Below, one piece after another: positions 45,965 through 55,173 of a stretch of DNA of 55,173 bases (position 1 is its first letter; each line of letters begins with the position of its first letter). The translations under genes and the position numbers were made by a program. The notes beneath the pieces were generated by a model. It did no database searches. It worked only from the letters and a program-made list of their open reading frames with translations, and was not told the origin of the DNA. Location of the stretch: positions 1 through 55,173 of the forward strand of contig CABXHU010000007.1 in the NCBI GenBank assembly GCA_902512065.1. Reading direction: 5' to 3'. Source of the stretch: an uncultured Bacteroidota bacterium. GTDB taxonomy: Bacteria > Bacteroidota > Bacteroidia > Flavobacteriales > Flavobacteriaceae.

Positions 45965-46984
45965 TTATATTTTATATCTAGCTGTAGCGCAGCTAGATAA
46001 ATCAGTTGTGATAGAATTCTTATATTTTAAATAACCCACAACACCTATCATTGCAGCATTATCTGTAGAATAATCAATATTTGGGAAATAAACATTCCAT
46101 GAGTTATTATTACCTAGCTGTTTCATTTTTTCTCTTAAAGAGGAATTTGCTGAAACACCACCACATATAACTATATTTTTAATTTTGGTCATTTCAATAG
46201 CTAGCAATACTTTTTCAACCAATATCTCAATGATTGTATTTTGTAAAGAAGCGCAGATGTTATTAATATTATCTTCTACAAATGAGTTATTAGCTAAGGA
46301 TTCCTTATTAATAAAATTCATAAACCCTGTTTTTAAGCCTGAAAAACTAAAATTAAGAGCAGCTACTCTAGGCTTAGTAAACTTATAAGTAAATGGATCA
46401 CCCTTTTTAGCTAAATTATCTATCATTGGGCCTGAAGGATATTCTAGTCCTAAAATTTTTCCTGATTTATCAAAAGCTTCTCCTACTGCATCATCTAAGG
46501 TTGTTCCAATCTCTTCCATTTCAAAATAATCTCTTACAATTACAAGTTGTGTGTGTCCGCCTGAAACAGTCAAGGCAATAAATGGGAATTCAGGTTTTTG
46601 ATTGTTATTTTCTATGAATATAGAGAGAATATGGGCTTGCATATGGTTTACCTCAATTAATGGTATGTTTAATCCTAAGGATATAGATTTTGCAAATGAT
46701 GTACCTACAAGCAAAGAGCCTAATAATCCTGGTCCTCTTGTAAAAGCTATTGAATTTATCTGATTCTTTTCTATGCCAGACTCTTTAATAGCTGTATTGA
46801 CTGTAGGTGCAATCAATTTTTGATGTTCTCTTGAAGCCAATTCAGGAACAACACCTCCATAGATTTTATGTATATCTTGACTTGAAACAACGTTACTTAA
46901 TACTTTGTCATTCAGTAATATAGCTGCGGCCGTATCATCGCATGAAGTTTCAATTCCTAATGTGTATATGTTGTGATTTTTCAA
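45965..46984 (-). CDS. tsaD: tRNA N6-adenosine threonylcarbamoyltransferase TsaD
   Basis: This 339-residue enzyme adds the threonylcarbamoyl group to A37 of tRNAs reading ANN codons. It begins YTLGIETSCDDTAAAI. The metal ligands are H114 and H118 (EVNHMQAHIL), and the ASKHA nucleotide loops are ALTVSGGHTQLVIV and IVICGGVSANSSLR. The length is normal. It needs TsaB, TsaE and TsaC, none of which lies in this window. It is the first gene of the tsaD-rsmE-transporter run. Confidence 0.96.
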   Translation of the reverse strand: MKNHNIYTLGIETSCDDTAAAILLNDKVLSNVVSSQDIHKIYGGVVPELASREHQKLIAPTVNTAIKESGIEKNQINSIAFTRGPGLLGSLLVGTSFAKSISLGLNIPLIEVNHMQAHILSIFIENNNQKPEFPFIALTVSGGHTQLVIVRDYFEMEEIGTTLDDAVGEAFDKSGKILGLEYPSGPMIDNLAKKGDPFTYKFTKPRVAALNFSFSGLKTGFMNFINKESLANNSFVEDNINNICASLQNTIIEILVEKVLLAIEMTKIKNIVICGGVSANSSLREKMKQLGNNNSWNVYFPNIDYSTDNAAMIGVVGYLKYKNSITTDLSSCATARYKI

Positions 46985-47056
46985 CTAAAAATAATAATAT
47001 ATTCTAATGTGATTTTAAATGCCTTATTCATGCAAAATAAATTAAAAACTTATACA

Positions 47057-47084
47057 AAAACTAACTATAAGTTTATTAGTTTTG
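47057..47084 (+). promoter_or_regulatory. -7 element of pfkA with overlapping inverted repeat
   Basis: TAGTTTTG (47077-47084, followed by C) is a perfect TAnnTTTG element. The start would be near 47090, 11 bases before the GTG of pfkA. An 8-bp perfect inverted repeat, AAAACTAA (47057-47064) and TTAGTTTT (47076-47083), covers the spacer and the -7 element, so a repressor site is possible. Confidence 0.4.
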
Positions 47085-47100
47085 CCATATACTTAAATCA

Positions 47101-48087
47101 GTGAAGAAACAAATAAAAAAAATAGCTTTTTTAACATCTGGTGGAGATGCTCCAGGAATGAATGCGGTAATTAGAGCAATTGTAAGATCTTGTGTATACA
47201 ATGGTATTATCCCAATAGCAGTTCACAAAGGATATGAAGGCTTAATTAACGGAATGTTTGAAGAAATGAATGCCAGAAGTGTAAAGGGGATAATTAACAA
47301 AGGTGGAACATTCATTAAAACCGCTAGATCTTCTGAATTTAGAACTAAATCTGGGAGAAAAAAAGCATACAACAACCTTATAGATCATTCTATAGACGCA
47401 CTAATTGTAGTTGGAGGTGACGGAACATTTAATGGTGCATATATTTTTAATAAAGAATTTAAATTTCCTGTTATTGGAATTCCAGCCACTATTGATAATG
47501 ATATATTTGGAACATCTCACACTATTGGCTTTGATTCTGCGCTAAATACAGTTGTTGAAGCAATTGATAAGATTCGTGACACAGCAAGCTCTCATAATAG
47601 ATTGTTTTTTATTGAAGTTATGGGAAGAGATGCTGGTCATATAGCGCTTAATACCGGTGTGGCTGCTGGAGCAGAAGAAATTTTAATTCCAGAAGAAAAT
47701 CTTGGACTCAAAAGATTAATTAAATCTTTAAAAAGAAGCAAAAATACAGGAAAATCATCAAGTATAGTAGTTGTAGCAGAAGGAGATAAAACGGGAAAAA
47801 ATGTATTTGAACTAAAAGACTATGTAGAGAAGCATTTGCCAGAATATGAAGTAAGAGTTTCAGTTCTTGGCCATATCCAAAGGGGAGGAGCTCCAAGTTG
47901 TTTTGATAGAGTTCTAGCTAGTAGAATGGGAGTTAGTTCAGTAGATTCGTTATTAAAAACTAAATCAAATGTTATGGTTGGAATTAAGGATAATAAAATA
48001 TTCTTAACCCCATTAATTGATGCGGTAAAAGGAAAATCAAAAATAAATTCAGAATTATTGAAAATTTCTGATATAATGTCAATATAA
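47101..48087 (+). CDS. pfkA: ATP-dependent 6-phosphofructokinase
   Basis: This 328-residue glycolytic enzyme phosphorylates fructose 6-phosphate. The ATP-binding loop is TSGGDAPGMNAVIRA near residue 12; the substrate and catalytic motif is GIPATIDNDIFGT; a further family motif is EVMGRDAGHIA. The Gly at the position that favours ATP over pyrophosphate is followed by GGDGTFNGA. It starts with GTG. It heads a run with gap (9 bases) and a BadF-type kinase (27 bases). Confidence 0.95.
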   Translation: MKKQIKKIAFLTSGGDAPGMNAVIRAIVRSCVYNGIIPIAVHKGYEGLINGMFEEMNARSVKGIINKGGTFIKTARSSEFRTKSGRKKAYNNLIDHSIDALIVVGGDGTFNGAYIFNKEFKFPVIGIPATIDNDIFGTSHTIGFDSALNTVVEAIDKIRDTASSHNRLFFIEVMGRDAGHIALNTGVAAGAEEILIPEENLGLKRLIKSLKRSKNTGKSSSIVVVAEGDKTGKNVFELKDYVEKHLPEYEVRVSVLGHIQRGGAPSCFDRVLASRMGVSSVDSLLKTKSNVMVGIKDNKIFLTPLIDAVKGKSKINSELLKISDIMSI

Positions 48088-48093
48088 ATATAA

Positions 48094-49098
<1,005 letters not shown>

Positions 49099-49125
49099 CG
49101 TATAATCTAGAAAAAACCTAAAAAA

Positions 49126-49986
49126 ATGATTCTGATTGTAGATAGTGGCTCAACTAAAACAGATTGGACAGGTATTGATAATAGTGGTAAGATTATTTTT
49201 GAATCACAAACGCTAGGTTTAAACCCACAAGTTCTAAACAGCAACATAATAAGGGAAAGAATAGTTAATAATTATGATCTTTATAAGTATAGAAAAGATG
49301 TAGATAAGTTATATTTTTATGGCGCTGGGTGTGGGACTAAACCTCCAAGAGATTTGATTCAAAAAGTATTTGAAGAGGTTTTTATAAATACTACTGGAGT
49401 ATCAGTTAAAGAAGATACTTTTGCTGCAATATATGCAACTGCAGAAATTGGTAAAAAATCAATTGTCTGTATTATTGGGACTGGATCTAATTGCACATAT
49501 TTTGATGGAGAAAATGTAGATCAAAAAATAACATCTTTAGGTTATATATTAATGGATGATGCTAGTGGAAATTATTTTGGAAGACAGCTTTTAAGAGATT
49601 ATTATTTTAATAGAATACCTGAAGAACTTGCTAAAAAGTTTGAGGCTGAATTTGACTTAAGCGCTGAAACAATAAAAGACAAACTCTATAAACAACCGAA
49701 TCCAAATACTTACCTCGCTAAATTTGCTAAATTTTTAATAACCAATAAAGATTCTGAATATTCTAAAGCATTAATAAAAAAAGGATTTGACTCATTTATT
49801 AAAAGTCAAATTATGCAATTCCCTGATGCTAAAGAGGTTTTAATACATTTTAGCGGGTCTATATCCTTTTATTTAAAAAATGAGCTAGAATCATGCTTAA
49901 ATGCATATAATTTAAGTGTTGGGAATATAATTAGAAGACCTATTGACGGTCTTCTGTCTTATCACAGAAATCTTTTACTAAGCTAA
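49126..49986 (+). CDS. BadF/BadG/BcrA/BcrD-type sugar kinase (N-acetylglucosamine kinase-like)
   Basis: This 286-residue ASKHA-fold protein begins ILIVDSGSTKTDWTGI, the phosphate loop. The second nucleotide motif is VCIIGTGSNCTYFDG, and IHFSGSISFYLKN is the adenosine loop. The N-acetylglucosamine kinase-like group within the BadF family is the nearest fit, and the glycolytic neighbours favour a sugar rather than a radical-enzyme activase (the Cys ligands of activases are absent). Substrate is inferred. It overlaps ridA by 9 bases. Confidence 0.82.
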   Translation: MILIVDSGSTKTDWTGIDNSGKIIFESQTLGLNPQVLNSNIIRERIVNNYDLYKYRKDVDKLYFYGAGCGTKPPRDLIQKVFEEVFINTTGVSVKEDTFAAIYATAEIGKKSIVCIIGTGSNCTYFDGENVDQKITSLGYILMDDASGNYFGRQLLRDYYFNRIPEELAKKFEAEFDLSAETIKDKLYKQPNPNTYLAKFAKFLITNKDSEYSKALIKKGFDSFIKSQIMQFPDAKEVLIHFSGSISFYLKNELESCLNAYNLSVGNIIRRPIDGLLSYHRNLLLS

Positions 49987-50364
49987 CAGCTCTGCAATCA
50001 TTGATATTTCTACGTTTACATCTTTTGGCAATCTTGAAACTTCAACTGTCTCTCGTGCAGGGGCAGTGTCTTCGTTAAAATAGGAGCCATAAACACCATT
50101 AACCTTTACAAAATTATCCATGTCTGATAAGAAAATTGTTGTTTTAACAACATTTTCAAACGTAAGATTAACAGATTCTAATATGGCTTTTAAATTCTCC
50201 ATCACCTGTTCAGCCTCGTTTACAATATTATCTAAGACAAGTGTGTCTGTTTTTGGGTCAAACGCTACCTGACCTGAAATAAATAACAAATTGTTTGTTA
50301 TAACTGCTTGGCTGTAAGGGCCAATTGGTTTTGGCGCATTAGAGGTTTTAATTATTTTTTTCAT
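49978..50364 (-). CDS. ridA: RidA family enamine/imine deaminase
   Basis: This 128-residue protein fits the RidA family in length and motifs: APKPIGPYSQAV near the start, LLFISGQVAFDP, and the C-terminal PARETVEVSRLPKDVNVEISMIA, which carries the Arg that binds the carboxylate. RidA removes reactive 2-aminoacrylate made by serine or threonine dehydratases. It is convergent with the kinase gene and lies 17 bases after lptD on the same strand. Confidence 0.94.
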   Translation of the reverse strand: MKKIIKTSNAPKPIGPYSQAVITNNLLFISGQVAFDPKTDTLVLDNIVNEAEQVMENLKAILESVNLTFENVVKTTIFLSDMDNFVKVNGVYGSYFNEDTAPARETVEVSRLPKDVNVEISMIAELLA

Positions 50365-50381
50365 GTTTATAATTTAATTTA

Positions 50382-53033
50382 TTAAAGTATTTTATCTCTT
50401 TGTCTTCTTTTATCATATTTAATGTCGCTTAGCATTCCCGATTTAATTCCTATAAAGAAATTCCATGATGCATTACTGCTAAAAGGAATCCAGCTAAAAT
50501 TCATTCTCCAACTAAGCAGATCTCTTTCGAATCTTAATTGAGTGTATGTTACCCCTTTATTTTTAAAATCATAACCTGAAGATATTCCAGTACTCCATTT
50601 TGGAGACAGCTGCACATCACCTGAGAACATTAATGAATGAGAAGATATTTCACTTTGACCTATTGAATTATTATAATTTACAGCATAAGCAATTCTTAAA
50701 CTCCATGGTATCTTATAATTATATAAATCATTTGGAGTCTTTTCTTTTTCATCTTCATTTTCTTGATTCAATCTATTATCTGCAAAATCCATAGCTCTTC
50801 CAAATAAATCATCATCTCTTCCTCCATTTCTAACGGATTCATCAATAGATGCTTGATTCCTGTCGGTTTTCTCAGTATCATTACTGCTAAATGAATAATT
50901 CATGGTTAAATTAGCACTGGTAAGCCTAAATAAACCACCGCCATCATTAATATTAAACTTATTTATTTTAACATTATTCTCGTTTAAAGCATAAGGATCC
51001 AAAGTTGCACCAAAATTTATATTCATTTTGTTTTTAAACAACTGTGTACCTCCAGTCATTCTCACAGGGCTTAGGTTTAAAGAATCAGCGGCTATATTAT
51101 AAGCTGTAGAAAAGTTTAAACTATTTAGAATCACAACTTTTTTTAATTTTAAGTCTTCACTTTCTTTATCAATGACTTTTGCTTCGACATTATTCGCTAA
51201 TGATAGTCCAATTGAGCTTGAATACATTTTGTTAGGTTGTCCAAAAATAGATCCTTCAAATCTACTATATTCAACCTCAGAAGTGGTTAGACCATCAGCG
51301 CTAACCACCTCATATGTCTCATAATATTGATCAAATGCAGGAGCAAGGCTATAGCTTATTGATGGGCGTAAAACATGTCGAATTGCTTGTAAATTTTTAT
51401 CAGTGCCAAAATCATACATACCATAGACTGTAGTCCCTAGGCTAGCGGAAAAATTATATGTATTAAATGCATCATAACCCTTATTGTCAGTTGTTATTAC
51501 CTCCTGGTTATCGATATCAAAACTCTTTTCAATAGTATTAAATACCATAGTTGCATTATAGTTTGCACTAGTAGAAAAGCTTAAATATTTAAATAGCTTA
51601 AAGTTTGTGCTTAGAGGAATGTTGTGTTGAAATCCTGATTTTGCTGACTCAAACATTTCTTTAGTAAAAAAAAGTGAATCAGTTGTTTGTATTCTATTTT
51701 CTCCTCTAACACTGTATTGAAAATTAATGTTTTGTAAAAACCCTTTTTTAGTACCACTTTTTGGAGCAAAAGGAAAAATTCTAGAAACACTGCTTTGAAA
51801 TGTTGGTAGAGTCATATTAATTACTTGGGTGTTTGTGTTCTGAGAATGAGTGGCAGAAAGGCTTAAATTAACTTGAGGCTCACCAGTAAAAGTTTTAGAA
51901 TATGATATCGAAGAAGACAAAGAGTTGTTTAGGTAGTTTGCAGCATTAAGTTGATTAATTGATTGCTGATAATATTTGCTGCTTCCAAGGTTAACTGATG
52001 CTGAAAATCTTGAATTTGGATTTGATTTTGAGTCTTGAGTATGAGACCATCTTAAATTATATATTGATGATTTAGAATAATCTGGGAAACCTCTTTCACT
52101 TTGAATTAAGCTTTCGTATCTGAAGCTAAGATTGCCTCTAAATCTATATCTGTAAGCATACATGTTTTCAACTCTAAATCCATAACTTCCATTAGTATAA
52201 TAATCTCCAAGTAAAGTTAAATCTATATTGTCATTTATAGGAAGATAATATCCACCATTTTGAACAAAATACCCTCTACTGTTTTGTTCACCAAATGAAG
52301 GGAAAATTATCCCTGAACTACGTTTATTAGATAATGGGAAATATGCGAAGGGGAGACCTATCGGAGTAGGTACATCGGCAATATACATATTTGTTGGTCC
52401 AGTAATAATTTTCTTTCCTGGAACAACTTTAGCCTTTCTTAAAAGAAAATAATACTCTGGATTATCTATATCTGCTGATGTTGTAAATTTTGCCCTATTC
52501 ATGAAATATACTGAATCATTTTCCTTTTTAGTTTTCTCTGATAATATTTTTAGACCTGCTTGTTCTGTTCTAGAATTAAATATTATGGCTTTTTTCGTAT
52601 CCATATTAAATTTAAGAGAATCTGGCTCAATCACATCCTGACCTTGTTTGAAAACAGGGGATTGAGAATAATTACCTAAGCTGTCCTTTATTCTACCAGC
52701 ATATATCTCATTTGTGCCGTAATCAATAACAATAATTCCAGAGGTAATCTCCATTGACTCGTATACAATTTTAGCATTGTTATACAAATGAATGGATTTT
52801 CTATTGGGATCAATTGAGACTGAATCAGATGCATTGTATACTACTTTGTCTAATAAAAAAGATTTTTTTTCAGCAATAGTATCCTTTACCGGAACAATTG
52901 AATCACTTTTGACTTGTAGATTATAATAACTTAGCTTAAACCCACGTTTTTCTACTGAAGATGCAAAACTAATCGTGTTTATAAACAATGAATAACTTAG
53001 AAATAAAAGTATGTTAAAATTAAGTGTTTTCAA
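50382..53033 (-). CDS. lptD: LPS assembly protein LptD-like
   Basis: This 883-residue outer membrane protein resembles the Bacteroidota form of LptD, which inserts LPS into the outer leaflet. A signal peptide (about 1-25) is followed by an OstA-like N-domain (about 55-200, with HLYNNAKIVYESMEITSGII). Then comes the LptD segment (ADVPTPIGLPFAYFPLSNKRSSGIIFPSFGE) and a long beta-barrel ending in DKIL. It is the largest envelope protein in the window. KdsB at about 24 kb supports LPS production. LptE and other Lpt genes are not present here. Confidence 0.88.
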   Translation of the reverse strand: MKTLNFNILLFLSYSLFINTISFASSVEKRGFKLSYYNLQVKSDSIVPVKDTIAEKKSFLLDKVVYNASDSVSIDPNRKSIHLYNNAKIVYESMEITSGIIVIDYGTNEIYAGRIKDSLGNYSQSPVFKQGQDVIEPDSLKFNMDTKKAIIFNSRTEQAGLKILSEKTKKENDSVYFMNRAKFTTSADIDNPEYYFLLRKAKVVPGKKIITGPTNMYIADVPTPIGLPFAYFPLSNKRSSGIIFPSFGEQNSRGYFVQNGGYYLPINDNIDLTLLGDYYTNGSYGFRVENMYAYRYRFRGNLSFRYESLIQSERGFPDYSKSSIYNLRWSHTQDSKSNPNSRFSASVNLGSSKYYQQSINQLNAANYLNNSLSSSISYSKTFTGEPQVNLSLSATHSQNTNTQVINMTLPTFQSSVSRIFPFAPKSGTKKGFLQNINFQYSVRGENRIQTTDSLFFTKEMFESAKSGFQHNIPLSTNFKLFKYLSFSTSANYNATMVFNTIEKSFDIDNQEVITTDNKGYDAFNTYNFSASLGTTVYGMYDFGTDKNLQAIRHVLRPSISYSLAPAFDQYYETYEVVSADGLTTSEVEYSRFEGSIFGQPNKMYSSSIGLSLANNVEAKVIDKESEDLKLKKVVILNSLNFSTAYNIAADSLNLSPVRMTGGTQLFKNKMNINFGATLDPYALNENNVKINKFNINDGGGLFRLTSANLTMNYSFSSNDTEKTDRNQASIDESVRNGGRDDDLFGRAMDFADNRLNQENEDEKEKTPNDLYNYKIPWSLRIAYAVNYNNSIGQSEISSHSLMFSGDVQLSPKWSTGISSGYDFKNKGVTYTQLRFERDLLSWRMNFSWIPFSSNASWNFFIGIKSGMLSDIKYDKRRQRDKIL

Positions 53034-53114
53034 TGTTTATAAGTGTATATTAGTAACTTGTATAGAAAACTTTTATAAAGTTACGCATTTTTCAAGAGAG
53101 TAATATATATAAGT

Positions 53115-54191
53115 ATGAGTAAAATCTCATCATATCCAAAGTATTTTAACCTTACTTTAACAACCAAATTTATTCTCATATACCTTGCTGTTAGTTGTTT
53201 TATTATTCCAGAAGCATTCTCTCAAGAAAAGTTTAAAATTGTTATCGATGCAGGTCATGGAGGTAAAGATCCTGGAAGACCTAATCCAAATGGGATTATA
53301 GAAAAAAATATTGTACTAAATATAGCTTTAAATCTTGGACGTGAATTAAAGGATGATGGCAATGAGATTATATATACAAGAGATAAAGATGTATTTCTAA
53401 CCTTAAGACAAAGAGCAAAGATTGCAAATGAAGCTGATGCAGATTTATTTATATCAATTCATTGCAATTCCTTTCATGATAGTAGAGTGTATGGCTCAGA
53501 AACTTTTGTTTATGGCCTACATGTTAATAAAGCAAATTTTGATGTTGCACTAAAAGAGAATGAGGTAATTTTCTTAGAGGAAAACTTTGAAAAGAATTAT
53601 CAAGGATTTGACCCTGAAGCTCCTGAATCATTAATTGGTTTGACTTTAATGCAAGAAGAATATTTAGATCAGAGCATATTGTTAGCTAGCTTTGTTCAAG
53701 ACAATTTTGCTAAAAAATTAAACAGAAAAAATAGAGGTGTAAAACAATCAGGGTTCTGGGTTTTACATAACACCTATATGCCTAGTGTTTTAATTGAAAC
53801 AGGGTTTATAACTAATCCAAAAGAAGGAGATTATTTAAATTCCTCTAAGGCGCAAAAAGATATTTCATATAATATTTTTAATGCAGTAAAAAGATATAAA
53901 ACTGCTTTAGGAATTGGAGAAAATTACGAGGTTGAGTACAGACCAAAAGAAAATATTGTATATAAAGTCCAAATAGCTGCAAGTAAAAGAAAACTGGAAT
54001 TAAAGAGTTATAATTTTAAGGGGTTAAAAGATTTGTCCGTTATAAGAGAGGGTAGACTATATAGATATTTTTATGGCAATTCATATGATTATAATAAAAT
54101 ATTAGAAAATAAGAAAAAAGCTGTTTCAAAAGGCTACAGAAAATCCTTTGTAGTAACCTTTAAAAATGGCAAAATAGTAGATGGAGATTAA
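53115..54191 (+). CDS. N-acetylmuramoyl-L-alanine amidase, periplasmic
   Basis: This 358-residue protein has an N-terminal signal or anchor segment (about 17-36) and an Amidase_3 domain (about 41-260). The zinc ligands are H48 (DAGHGGKDPG), E63 (GIIEKNIVLN) and H116 (SIHCNSFHDS), and the catalytic Glu is in VLIETGFITNPKE. It cuts the amide between MurNAc and the stem peptide, usually in daughter-cell separation. The last 75 residues form a positively charged domain, perhaps peptidoglycan- or SPOR-binding (KVQIAASKRKLELKSYNF). No AmiC-type AMIN domain is present. It is followed by the MCE gene. Confidence 0.93.
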   Translation: MSKISSYPKYFNLTLTTKFILIYLAVSCFIIPEAFSQEKFKIVIDAGHGGKDPGRPNPNGIIEKNIVLNIALNLGRELKDDGNEIIYTRDKDVFLTLRQRAKIANEADADLFISIHCNSFHDSRVYGSETFVYGLHVNKANFDVALKENEVIFLEENFEKNYQGFDPEAPESLIGLTLMQEEYLDQSILLASFVQDNFAKKLNRKNRGVKQSGFWVLHNTYMPSVLIETGFITNPKEGDYLNSSKAQKDISYNIFNAVKRYKTALGIGENYEVEYRPKENIVYKVQIAASKRKLELKSYNFKGLKDLSVIREGRLYRYFYGNSYDYNKILENKKKAVSKGYRKSFVVTFKNGKIVDGD

Positions 54192-54267
54192 TATGAATTT
54201 TTAGTAATTCAACCTGTATTATGAATTTATTTGCTAATTTTAAGCAATCATACACAAACTAATTAAT

Positions 54268-55173
54268 TTGAAATTTACAAAAGAAATAGGCATTGGGATT
54301 CTGATTATAATGGGAACATTAATGTCTGTTTTTTCTTACAACTATCTGAAAGGGATTAATTTGTTTGAAAAAACTAGAACATTTAAAGTAATCTATTCAA
54401 AGGTTGATGGACTAGCCCCATCAAATCCTGTAACCTTAAATGGGTATAAGATTGGGAAAGTCCAAAAAATAAATTTCAATTCAAATAACACAAAAGAACT
54501 TATTGTTGATATTGTTATTAATAATGATGTTAAATTTTCAAAATCTAGTAAAGCTGAACTATATGAAACAGGCCTTATTGGTGGGAAAGCTATTGCTATT
54601 ATCCCTGATTATGATAATAAAACTGTAGCTAAATCAGGTGATTTTCTAACAGGTGTTGTTAAACCAGGGCTAACTGACTTAGTTAACCAGATAATGCCTC
54701 AAATTCAACTACAATTAGAAGAGGTAATGCAGAATGCTAAAATTGTTTTATCTAATATCAATACACTATTTGATGAAGAAACTAAAAATTCTCTTAAATC
54801 AAGTATAGATGATTTTGCTGATCTTACAAACTCTTTATCTAATACATCTAAAAATATAAATGATTTTATAGATAACAATTCTTCGAACTTAAGTTCAACC
54901 ATAGATAATTTAAATCAGACTTCAGAAAAATTTAATGAAGTATCTACTACAATATCAGGAGTTAATCTAAACCAGATTCTTACAAATTTAGACAGTACTA
55001 TTTCAAGCATGAATAGTATAACAAACCAAATTAACAAAGGAGAGGGGACAATGGGTAAGTTATTATATGATGCCAAGCTTTTCGATAATTTAGATAATGC
55101 CACAAAAAATTTAGAAATTCTTATTGAAGACATCAAATCTAATCCTAAACGATATGTCCATTTTTCAATTTTT
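54268..55173 (+). CDS. MlaD/MCE domain protein, 5' part
   Basis: This frame is open to the end of the window (302 codons), so the gene is truncated. It starts with TTG. A single N-terminal membrane helix (about 7-27) is followed by the MCE domain (about 38-120): YSKVDGLAPSNPVTLNGYKIGKV and YETGLIGGKAIAII are family marks. After that comes a long helical, Asn/Ser/Asp-rich part (about 150-300) typical of the MCE proteins that form a needle-like channel. Such proteins shuttle phospholipids between the membranes, as in the Mla system. The ATPase and permease genes are not in this window. Confidence 0.88.
   Translation, partial: MKFTKEIGIGILIIMGTLMSVFSYNYLKGINLFEKTRTFKVIYSKVDGLAPSNPVTLNGYKIGKVQKINFNSNNTKELIVDIVINNDVKFSKSSKAELYETGLIGGKAIAIIPDYDNKTVAKSGDFLTGVVKPGLTDLVNQIMPQIQLQLEEVMQNAKIVLSNINTLFDEETKNSLKSSIDDFADLTNSLSNTSKNINDFIDNNSSNLSSTIDNLNQTSEKFNEVSTTISGVNLNQILTNLDSTISSMNSITNQINKGEGTMGKLLYDAKLFDNLDNATKNLEILIEDIKSNPKRYVHFSIF

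Overview
The window is a stretch of core chromosome from a member of the Bacteroidota, most likely an AT-rich marine-type Flavobacteriales with a compact genome. The evidence is direct: a type IX secretion gene (porQ), a SusC-like TonB-dependent receptor with an N-terminal carboxypeptidase-regulatory domain, a DUF3822 gene beside rsmD, a GalE-like threonine dehydrogenase, a DnaX without the usual zinc-finger cysteines, and promoters of the Bacteroidota type (TTG ... TAnnTTTG). Strong AT bias, very short intergenic gaps, many overlapping gene ends and several TTG starts point to a small genome. The exact genus is inference and is not claimed.

Layout. 1-5.5 kb: the 3' end of a cysteine desulfurase gene, a minus-strand pair (M23 peptidase, TonB-dependent receptor), then a coiled-coil gene, zapA and a probable 6S RNA. 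5.7-8.5 kb: minus-strand msrB-lpd-xerD. 8.6-16.4 kb: a UMF1-type transporter, lon (broken by a one-base frameshift), porQ-cmk, and rpsA with a structured leader and a strong terminator. 16.4-19.5 kb: pyrR-pyrB-pdxH-ppx. 19.5-23.6 kb: dnaX on the minus strand, RNase P RNA on the plus strand, then a minus-strand membrane protein-DUF3822-rsmD operon. 23.8-28.2 kb: kdsB-acyltransferase, then minus-strand thioredoxin-fold lipoprotein-gcvT-yebC. 28.3-40.6 kb: hutH, clpC (minus), gyrA-TPR protein, NlpC/P60-thiolase (minus) and a 7TM-HD phosphohydrolase. 40.7-41.0 kb: a Ser-Pro-Arg tRNA operon with promoter and terminator. 41.1-47.0 kb: a 43-residue small ORF, kbl-tdh (minus), a ThuA-like protein, and tsaD-rsmE-AI-2E exporter (minus). 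47.1-55.2 kb: pfkA-gap-BadF-type kinase, ridA-lptD (minus), a periplasmic amidase, and an MlaD/MCE gene cut by the window end.

How the genes fit together. Several groups serve the envelope: LptD and KdsB (LPS), the MCE protein (lipid transport), amidase, M23 and NlpC/P60 enzymes (peptidoglycan), PorQ and the TonB-dependent receptor (outer membrane). Others serve information processing (GyrA, DnaX, S1, RNase P, RsmD, RsmE, TsaD, 6S RNA) and protein quality control (Lon, ClpC, MsrB). Kbl/TDH, GcvT and Lpd link threonine and glycine to one-carbon metabolism, and pfkA-gap is a glycolytic operon.

No insertion sequence, prophage, CRISPR array, toxin-antitoxin pair or defence island is visible, and no gene-free stretch exceeds 300 bases. 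The items most worth following up are the split lon gene, the 6S-like RNA behind zapA, the rpsA leader, and two conserved-looking genes of unknown role (97 aa beside zapA; 245 aa before DUF3822). I did not find a convincing new multi-gene system.
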